DNA of 19,916 nt, taken from contig JAEYPA010000186.1 of the NCBI GenBank assembly GCA_023411225.1, forward strand, positions 1-19,916, read 5' to 3'. The stretch's first letter is position 1. Each line of letters begins with the position of its first letter. Origin of the DNA: Bacillota bacterium (GTDB lineage: Bacteria; Bacillota; Clostridia; Lachnospirales; Lachnospiraceae). The notes below the pieces were generated by a model, which was not told the origin of the DNA, made no database searches, and saw only the letters and a list, made by a program, of their open reading frames with translations. Below are positions 15,625 to 19,916 of this stretch, piece after piece. A program made the translations under genes and the position numbers.

Positions 15625-16314
15625 ATGAAAAAAATATGGACGAAAATAGTAATGATATTAGTCGTAATTGGATTAATGAATACTCTATGTGCTTCTGTTT
15701 TTGCTACAGAGTCTGGTTCAATTACTGTACGAACCTTGGAAAAAAAAGATACGACCAAACCAATAGAGGGAGTACAGGTTACTTTGTATCGAATTGCTAA
15801 TTTATCTGATGACAATTTAATACGTTATAATAAAACATCAGAATTTAGCGGATTTACTGGTGACTTAACATGGAATACAGCTTCAGATTGTGAAAAGTTG
15901 GCTACCCAGTTATATGAGTATGCAAAGAACGTAAATGTTCAGGGATCCACTATGATTACTGGTAAGGATGGTAAGGTTGTATATGGAAATCTGAATAAGG
16001 GTTTGTATTTGGTAGTGCAATCTGGTAAGAAATTAGAGAATTACACAGCATTTATACCAGGACTAATTGAGCTGCCATTATATGAAGACGATGAGTATAA
16101 GTATAATGTAACAATGTATCCTAAGATTTATGGAGAACAAACACCAAAGCCTGAAACACCTAGTCCTAAGCCCCCTAGTCCTAAACCCCCTGTACCACCT
16201 GATCCTTACGGTATGAATCAATGGCCGATCCCAGTATTTGCAATCTCAGGATGCCTCTGCTTAATTATTGGGGGTGCAGTAATACTTCTTACTCATAAGA
16301 AGGGGAATAAATGA
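15625..16314 (+). CDS. Small Pro-rich base pilin with YPK motif but no LPXTG
   Basis: The 229-aa protein has a signal peptide ending near CASVFA and a pilin/Cna-B-like domain (GSITVRTLEKKDTTKPIEGVQVTLYRI, GNLNKGLYLV). The pilin motif VTMYPK follows with Lys167, the expected acceptor for sortase linkage. A Pro-rich stalk (about 174-194) contains two PSPKP repeats, then a membrane helix (about 203-222) and HKKGNK. Pro-rich tails are typical of base pilins such as FctB and GBS52, which fix the shaft to the wall. Where LPXTG should stand, just before WPIPVFAISG, the sequence reads PDPYGMNQ. The protein may therefore stay a membrane anchor or use another sorting signal. GGAG at 15612-15615 gives the ribosome site. 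Its TGA overlaps the next sortase start by four bases (ATGA), implying translational coupling. Confidence 0.85.
   Translation: MKKIWTKIVMILVVIGLMNTLCASVFATESGSITVRTLEKKDTTKPIEGVQVTLYRIANLSDDNLIRYNKTSEFSGFTGDLTWNTASDCEKLATQLYEYAKNVNVQGSTMITGKDGKVVYGNLNKGLYLVVQSGKKLENYTAFIPGLIELPLYEDDEYKYNVTMYPKIYGEQTPKPETPSPKPPSPKPPVPPDPYGMNQWPIPVFAISGCLCLIIGGAVILLTHKKGNK
16159..16188 (+). repeat. Two 15-base tandem repeats encoding PSPKP in the base pilin stalk
   Basis: CCTAGTCCTAAGCCC (16159-16173) is followed directly by CCTAGTCCTAAACCC (16174-16188), differing at one silent base. Such in-frame repeats can change copy number by slippage and alter the stalk length. Confidence 0.85.
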
Positions 16315-16922
16315 AAGTAAAAGGTTACCTTCTGATATGTTTAGGGACTATTCTCATTATTGTTGCTTCAAGTCTGTTCTTATATAATTTAAACCTCGAG
16401 AAAGAGGCAAAAGGTATAGCAGATGAGACTATTCCAGAACTTATTCGGGAAATTGAGATAAATCAGGGTAAGAATAGTAAAACTCTCCAACAGGCCGAAC
16501 ATAGACCTCAGACTAATCAGAAACCCAATGAGAAGTATCTTGAATTGGACTCCAAAAAATATCTTGGAATTCTCACAATACCATCATTAGGGTTAGAGCT
16601 TCCTATATTGGCGAATTATGTATACAAAGATTTGATGAAAGCTCCATGTATCTATTCAGGTTCGCCTTCGGAGAAAATGGTAATAGCTGCTCATAACTTT
16701 AAAGCTCATTTTGGTAATATATATAAACTTTCTAGTGGAGAGCCTATCATTTTTACAGATGTAGAGGGTACTATTTTTCGGTATGAAACAGTGTTACAAG
16801 AGGAAGTAGAGGAAGTGGATGTGGCACAGAAGCTTATCTCAGATTGGGACTTAACTCTTATCACATGCAACTATTTGGGAAACAGAAGGGTATTGGTACG
16901 GTGCAAGAAGGTTGAAATTTAA
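16311..16922 (+). CDS. Second sortase, different class from the pilus polymerase
   Basis: The 203-aa protein has one N-terminal membrane helix (about residues 5-26), a polar linker, and a sortase barrel starting KYLGILTIPSLGLELPIL. His128 in VIAAHNFKAHFG, Cys186 in LITCNYLG and Arg192/Arg193 form the catalytic set, so the enzyme looks active. It has no C-terminal membrane helix and lacks the TPY and NTHR context of class C enzymes, so it is not a duplicate of its neighbour. The exact class is unsure; class B-, D- or E-like assignments need a tree. By position and coupling (ATGA overlap with the base pilin gene) it is the best candidate to process or anchor that pilin. No clear terminator follows, but mazG has its own promoter 20 bases downstream. 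Confidence 0.9.
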   Translation: MKVKGYLLICLGTILIIVASSLFLYNLNLEKEAKGIADETIPELIREIEINQGKNSKTLQQAEHRPQTNQKPNEKYLELDSKKYLGILTIPSLGLELPILANYVYKDLMKAPCIYSGSPSEKMVIAAHNFKAHFGNIYKLSSGEPIIFTDVEGTIFRYETVLQEEVEEVDVAQKLISDWDLTLITCNYLGNRRVLVRCKKVEI

Positions 16923-16941
16923 GTTGTTCACAATACAAGGT

Positions 16942-16969
16942 TTTCCAAAAGCTATATTTGATGTATAAT
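16942..16969 (+). promoter_or_regulatory. Sigma-A promoter of mazG-hup
   Basis: TTTCCA (16942-16947), a 16-base spacer and a perfect TATAAT (16964-16969). A short hairpin, TCAAGC (16984-16989) with GCTTGA (16995-17000), follows in the predicted leader. Confidence 0.55.
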
Positions 16970-17057
16970 AAAAGAAGTGTATGTCAAGCATATGGCTTGA
17001 GGAGAGAAATCTACCTTCTGATACATGAATCTAAACATGATAAGGGAAAGTAAACTG

Positions 17058-17843
17058 ATGAAAAAAACATATAATTTTAACGAGTTTGTAGAAATTATTA
17101 AAAAGTTAAGAGCCCCAGATGGATGCCCTTGGGATCGTGAGCAGACACATGGTTCATTACGTCCCTGCTTGATTGAGGAAGCATATGAAGTAGCTGAGGG
17201 AATAGATATCTATGAAAAGACTGGAGACTATGAGAATCTATGTGAGGAACTTGGAGACCTACTTTTACAGGTGATTATGCATAGTGTTATTGCGGAGGAG
17301 GAGCAACATTTTACCATTGAGGATGTCATAACTGGCATCAGTGAGAAAATGATTCGTCGTCATCCTCATGTGTTCGGTGAAGCGAAAGCTGATACTTCCC
17401 AGGAGGTGTTAAAGAACTGGGAGGAGATTAAGAAAGAAGAGAAGCTGGAAGAGAAGGTTTCCGATGGGATGCTTCGCGTAGCCAGAGCACTTCCCTCTAC
17501 TATTCGGGCAACAAAAGTCCAGAAAAAAGCTGCCAAAATAGGTTTCGATTTTCCAAACTATGAAGAGGCTGAAAAGAAAGTAGTTGAGGAGCTGCAAGAA
17601 CTCGCTAAAGCTAGAAAATACGGGACTTATGACGAACAAGATGAGGAATTCGGAGATTTACTGTTTAGTGTAGTAAATTTATCAAGGTTTTTAAAACTAA
17701 ATGCTGAAAATTCCTTGACAAATGCTACAGATAAGTTTATAAATAGATTTGTAAGAGTTGAGAACTTGGCACATATTGAAGGCCGCAATCTTAACCTAAT
17801 GTCCATAGAAGAGCTTGATGCTCTATGGGGACGGATAAAATAA
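17058..17843 (+). CDS. mazG: MazG-type nucleoside triphosphate pyrophosphohydrolase
   Basis: Start ATG 17058 is chosen by homology: the family begins close to F..I...LRAPDGCPWDREQTH. AGGGAAA lies about nine bases upstream, whereas ATG 17025 has no suitably spaced site. The 261-aa protein has the tandem MazG layout. The N-terminal half carries EEAYEV...NLCEELGDLLLQV (EExxE and ExxD metal ligands), and the C-terminal half carries KVVEELQEL...DEEFGDLLFSVVN. It hydrolyses NTPs to NMP plus pyrophosphate, cleaning or signalling through nucleotide pools in the cytoplasm. The B. subtilis counterpart, yabN, adds an N-terminal methylase-like domain that is absent here. hup follows 42 bases later. Confidence 0.94.
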   Translation: MKKTYNFNEFVEIIKKLRAPDGCPWDREQTHGSLRPCLIEEAYEVAEGIDIYEKTGDYENLCEELGDLLLQVIMHSVIAEEEQHFTIEDVITGISEKMIRRHPHVFGEAKADTSQEVLKNWEEIKKEEKLEEKVSDGMLRVARALPSTIRATKVQKKAAKIGFDFPNYEEAEKKVVEELQELAKARKYGTYDEQDEEFGDLLFSVVNLSRFLKLNAENSLTNATDKFINRFVRVENLAHIEGRNLNLMSIEELDALWGRIK

Positions 17844-17885
17844 TCTTTTATAAAATAATACTATCTGTAGAGGAGGAGTTATTCC

Positions 17886-18161
17886 ATGAACAAAACTGAA
17901 TTAGTTGCAGCAATTGCTGAAAAAACAGAGTTATCTAAAAAAGACAGTGAGAAAGCATTAAAAGCTTTTGTAGACGTGGTTACTGAAGAGTTAACTAAAG
18001 GTGAAAAGATTCAATTAGTTGGTTTCGGTACTTTTGAAGTATCCGAAAGAGCTGCTAGAGAAGGTAGAAATCCTCAGACTGGCAAGACTATGACAATCGC
18101 TGCATCTAAAGCTCCTAAGTTTAAAGCTGGTAAAGCTTTAAAAGATGCTGTAAACGCATAA
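17886..18161 (+). CDS. hup: HU family nucleoid protein
   Basis: The 91-aa protein is a full-length HU: MNKTELVAAIAEKTELSKKDSEKAL at the N terminus, the GFGTFEVSERAAREGRNPQTG DNA-wrapping arm, and KAPKFKAGKALKDAVN at the C terminus. It bends and compacts DNA as a dimer. The arm has NPQTG rather than the IHF pattern, so HU is favoured. GAGGAGG at 17872-17878 is a very strong ribosome site, suiting an abundant protein. A terminator follows directly, so most hup message should end before rqcP. Confidence 0.97.
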   Translation: MNKTELVAAIAEKTELSKKDSEKALKAFVDVVTEELTKGEKIQLVGFGTFEVSERAAREGRNPQTGKTMTIAASKAPKFKAGKALKDAVNA

Positions 18162-18185
18162 TTATATTAAATGATAAGCGTAAGA

Positions 18186-18220
18186 GGGTAACTCTCAGTA
18201 ATGAAGAGTTATCCTTTTTT
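18186..18220 (+). terminator. Terminator after hup
   Basis: GGGTAACTCT (18186-18195) pairs at all ten positions, with one G-U, with AGAGTTATCC (18205-18214), followed by T6. rqcP starts 27 bases later, so some readthrough or a hidden promoter must feed it. Confidence 0.87.
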
Positions 18221-18246
18221 ACTTTATAGGAAGGGTATATTGCGAC

Positions 18247-18486
18247 ATGAGATTAGATAAATTTTTAAAGGTCTCTCGGCTTATTAAGAGACGTACAGTA
18301 GCTAATGAGGCATGTGATGCCGGGAGAGTAATGATTAACGGTAAAGTAGCCAAGGCCTCTCTGAATGTAAAAGTGGGCGATATTATTGAGATTCAGTTTG
18401 GTAACAAGGCCGTAAAAGTGGAAGTCTTAGATGTGACAGAGACTATCCGTAAAGAAGAGGCCAAAGAGCTATATCGGTATTTGTAA
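18247..18486 (+). CDS. rqcP: RqcP (YabO), S4-domain ribosome quality control factor
   Basis: The 79-aa protein is almost entirely an S4 RNA-binding domain: MRLDKFLKVSRLIKRRTVANEAC, then G-R-V-MINGKVAKAS, VGDIIEI and a short KEEAKELYRYL tail. This matches YabO/RqcP. In B. subtilis RqcP works with RqcH on stalled 50S subunits, helping add C-terminal alanine tails to blocked nascent chains. Hsp15 is the distant proteobacterial relative. The position between mazG/hup and yabP is that of yabO in B. subtilis, which supports the name. The ribosome site GGAAGGG is at 18229-18235. Confidence 0.92.
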   Translation: MRLDKFLKVSRLIKRRTVANEACDAGRVMINGKVAKASLNVKVGDIIEIQFGNKAVKVEVLDVTETIRKEEAKELYRYL

Positions 18487-18555
18487 AGTAAATATGGAAT
18501 GATTTTATAGACCTTTTAATATACTTTATAAACAAGTTATTAGGAGGTTTTTTTA

Positions 18556-18852
18556 ATGGAGGAAAGACATGATCAGCCAATGACGCAGAAAAGTCATAAG
18601 CTTATAATAACTGGTAGAAAGACGGCTCTTCTTACCGGAATAAATGATGTGTTATCCTTTGATCCTAATGAGGTATTATTAGATACCGTTCAGGGGACAT
18701 TGATGATTCGGGGAGAAGATCTTCATGTTAACAGATTATCCATAGAAAAAGGAGAAGTAGATATTGATGGGAAGGTTAATAGTCTGGCTTATACTGACAC
18801 TGGTGGATTTGTGAAAAATGGAGACACCTTGTTTAGCAGATTATTTAAATAA
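18556..18852 (+). CDS. yabP: YabP sporulation protein
   Basis: A 98-aa protein with the compact beta-rich YabP pattern: HKLIITGRKTALLTGINDVLSFD, LLDTVQGTLMIRGEDLHVNRLSIEKGEVDIDGKV and a C-terminal LFSRLF. TAGGAGG at 18541-18547 precedes ATG 18556. In B. subtilis yabP and yabQ are sigma-E-transcribed mother-cell genes needed for normal spore formation; the biochemical role is unknown. The 69-base gap upstream contains GAATGAT (18497-18503) and TATACTTT (18520-18527), a partial sigma-E-like match with a spacer that is too long, so I do not call a promoter. yabQ follows 19 bases later. Confidence 0.93.
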   Translation: MEERHDQPMTQKSHKLIITGRKTALLTGINDVLSFDPNEVLLDTVQGTLMIRGEDLHVNRLSIEKGEVDIDGKVNSLAYTDTGGFVKNGDTLFSRLFK

Positions 18853-18871
18853 ATAGGACAGGAATGACAGT

Positions 18872-19363
18872 ATGAGTGACGCAATAAGCTTACAATGTAG
18901 TTTCTTCTTAATCTCTGTTCTCTGGGGAGTCATTATTCTGGTTATATATGATGTCCTCAGAATTATTCGGCGAATTAAGAAACATAAATGGTTTACTATT
19001 GCTGCAGAGGATCTGCTGTTCTGGATATTTGTAGCTTTTCTTATTTTTCGCTTAATGTATGAACAGAACAATGGAATTATAAGAGGATTTGCTGTTCTTG
19101 GTATGGGGCTTGGTATGGTAATCTACAATCGTTCCCTTAGCTCATATTTCGTAGAAGGTGTATCAAGGTTTTTTTTATTTATAGGAAAGCAAATACATAA
19201 ATTTCTATGCCTGATCTCTAAACCTTTTCGTATCATTGGACGATTTATAAAATGTAGGCTTCGTATACTTGGCAAAATCACGGCAAAGAGCGGGAAAAGA
19301 CTTGCAAAACCATTGAAGAAATCTAAGAAAAGTGATATACTAGAAGAGCAAACTAGAAATTAA
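18872..19363 (+). CDS. yabQ: YabQ sporulation membrane protein
   Basis: The 163-aa protein has two clear membrane helices, about residues 7-29 and 46-64, and a further hydrophobic stretch at about 70-85. The RRIKKHKW loop after the first helix is typical of YabQ. The C-terminal 60 residues are very basic (KPLKKSKKSD region), longer than the core family domain, and probably cytoplasmic. YabQ is a mother-cell protein required for spore cortex formation in B. subtilis; the mechanism is not known. Gene order rqcP-yabP-yabQ-divIC is conserved among spore formers, which makes the name secure despite low motif content. divIC begins 21 bases after its stop. Confidence 0.92.
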   Translation: MSDAISLQCSFFLISVLWGVIILVIYDVLRIIRRIKKHKWFTIAAEDLLFWIFVAFLIFRLMYEQNNGIIRGFAVLGMGLGMVIYNRSLSSYFVEGVSRFFLFIGKQIHKFLCLISKPFRIIGRFIKCRLRILGKITAKSGKRLAKPLKKSKKSDILEEQTRN

Positions 19364-19384
19364 TGAGACATGCGAGGTGCTGCT

Positions 19385-19681
19385 ATGAGAAGGATTAGAG
19401 TAAAACGGAATAGAAGAGGAATATTTGGGGTTACTATTCTAGTTATCGTAATATGTGGAGTATTCTACTATAGCACCCTTAATTTGGATGCAAAAATAAA
19501 TGACCTTACAGAACAGCAGACCTCCTATGAGAAAAGCAAGGTAGAACTTCAGAAGGAGCAGAAAAAATTAAAAGAAAAGAAAAAGGTTACTCTGGAGGAT
19601 GTAGAAAAGGAAGCAAGAGAGAAGTTGGGTATGGTTTACCCAGATGAGATTTTGCTACGTCCTGAAGACAGTAGTAAATAA
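19385..19681 (+). CDS. divIC: DivIC/FtsB-type septum formation protein
   Basis: ATG 19385 is preferred because GAGGT at 19373-19377 lies seven bases upstream, while ATG 19370 has no ribosome site. The 98-aa protein has the DivIC shape: a short basic cytoplasmic tail (RRIRVKRNRRG), one membrane helix at about residues 12-30, a Lys/Glu/Gln-rich coiled coil at about 32-70, and the conserved C-terminal VEKEAREKLGMVYPDEILL motif. It pairs with FtsL-type proteins at the division septum and is needed for vegetative and sporulation division. It is the last gene of the rqcP-yabP-yabQ-divIC run. Confidence 0.92.
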   Translation: MRRIRVKRNRRGIFGVTILVIVICGVFYYSTLNLDAKINDLTEQQTSYEKSKVELQKEQKKLKEKKKVTLEDVEKEAREKLGMVYPDEILLRPEDSSK

Positions 19682-19697
19682 AAATATGATTTATTAG

Positions 19698-19726
19698 TTG
19701 ACAAGCTACTATAAACTAGATATAAT
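19698..19726 (+). promoter_or_regulatory. Consensus sigma-A promoter of tRNA-Met
   Basis: TTGACA (19698-19703), exactly 17 bases, then TATAAT (19721-19726). All twelve positions match consensus, as expected for a stable RNA gene that starts at 19741. Confidence 0.95.
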
Positions 19727-19740
19727 GGATTTCGTTGTCT

Positions 19741-19814
19741 GGCGGAGTAGCTCAGTTGGCTAGAGCACACGGTTCATACCCGTGGTGTCATGGGTTCAAA
19801 TCCCTTCTCCGCTA
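19741..19814 (+). tRNA. tRNA-Met (anticodon CAT), elongator type
   Basis: A 74-base cloverleaf. The acceptor stem GGCGGAG/CTCCGCT has a G1-U72 pair, the D arm is GCTC/GAGC, the anticodon stem CACGG/CCGTG encloses loop TTCATAC with CAT, the T loop is TTCAAAT, and A73 is at 19814. CCA is not encoded. The paired G1-U72 end and D-arm resemble the B. subtilis elongator tRNA-Met rather than an initiator, which has a mismatched first pair and three GC pairs in the anticodon stem. A tRNA-Ile with lysidine-modified CAT remains a lesser possibility. The T stem ATGGG/CCCTT has a U-U mismatch at its second pair. Confidence 0.94.
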
Positions 19815-19845
19815 TTTATATTCGAAAAATTGTTTTGAACTTTGT

Positions 19846-19877
19846 AACCCCGCTAAGTATAGCGGGGTTCTTTTTTT
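19846..19877 (+). terminator. Terminator after tRNA-Met
   Basis: AACCCCGCTA (19846-19855) pairs perfectly with TAGCGGGGTT (19860-19869), followed by C and T7. It closes a single-gene tRNA unit. Nothing is seen in the remaining 39 bases. Confidence 0.95.
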
Positions 19878-19916
19878 CGACCGACACTTGGAGCTTAAAG
19901 TAAGACAGTATGAAGG

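Noticed and set aside
16923..16945. Short stem TTGT/ACAA after the second sortase as an operon terminator
   Set aside because: Only about four pairs form and the T-run is short; not credible as a terminator.
9782..17057. Transposon or integrase boundaries for the pilus island
   Set aside because: No transposase, integrase, terminal inverted repeats or matching direct repeats were seen at either edge.
18487..18555. Sigma-E promoter in front of yabP
   Set aside because: The best -35-like and -10-like boxes match only partly and are 16 bases apart; context alone is not enough.
1..19916. CRISPR arrays, defence systems or phage genes
   Set aside because: No regularly spaced repeats and no Cas, nuclease or phage structural proteins on either strand.

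Overview
The window looks like the chromosome of an endospore-forming, low-GC Gram-positive anaerobe of the Clostridia, most likely a Lachnospiraceae-type organism. The reasons are the sporulation genes (spoIIID, spoVT, yabP, yabQ), strong GGAGG-type ribosome binding sites with several TTG starts, LPXTG sorting signals, and the gene order pth-mfd-foldase ... spoVT ... mazG-hup-rqcP-yabP-yabQ-divIC. This order resembles the B. subtilis spoVC(pth)-mfd-spoVT-yabM-yabN(mazG)-rqcP-yabP-yabQ-divIC cluster. Assignments rest on motif recognition; no database search was possible.

Left part (1-2500): the 3' end of a PseG-like nucleotide-sugar hydrolase, open at the window edge and probably the end of a surface or flagellar glycan cluster. 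Next come a secreted protein with one bacterial Ig-like (BIG2) domain and an unrecognised C-terminal half, then spoIIID behind a near-consensus sigma-E promoter and ahead of a long hairpin terminator.

Housekeeping block (2560-9780): a good sigma-A promoter and a leader hairpin precede pth, mfd and a parvulin-type foldase lipoprotein, ended by a terminator. truA follows with a TTG start, then spoVT, closed by a textbook terminator.

Pilus island (about 9960-16922): five same-strand genes for a sortase-assembled pilus. They are a large LPGTG adhesin (tip candidate) with a degenerate CHAP-like domain and a fibro-slime domain, an LPWTG backbone pilin, a class C sortase, a small Pro-rich base pilin with a YPK pilin motif but no LPXTG, and a second, different sortase. 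The island lies between spoVT and mazG, where B. subtilis has yabM. It has its own candidate promoter, and a strong hairpin separates the backbone pilin from the sortase. No integrase, regulator or boundary repeat is visible.

Right part (16923-19916): a new promoter leads into mazG and hup, a terminator follows hup, then rqcP, yabP, yabQ and divIC. An elongator-type tRNA-Met(CAT) follows with a perfect TTGACA-17-TATAAT promoter and a perfect terminator.

The most unusual points are the apparently dead CHAP domain on the adhesin, the base pilin that lost its LPXTG motif beside a second sortase, and the placement of a compact pilus locus inside conserved sporulation synteny.
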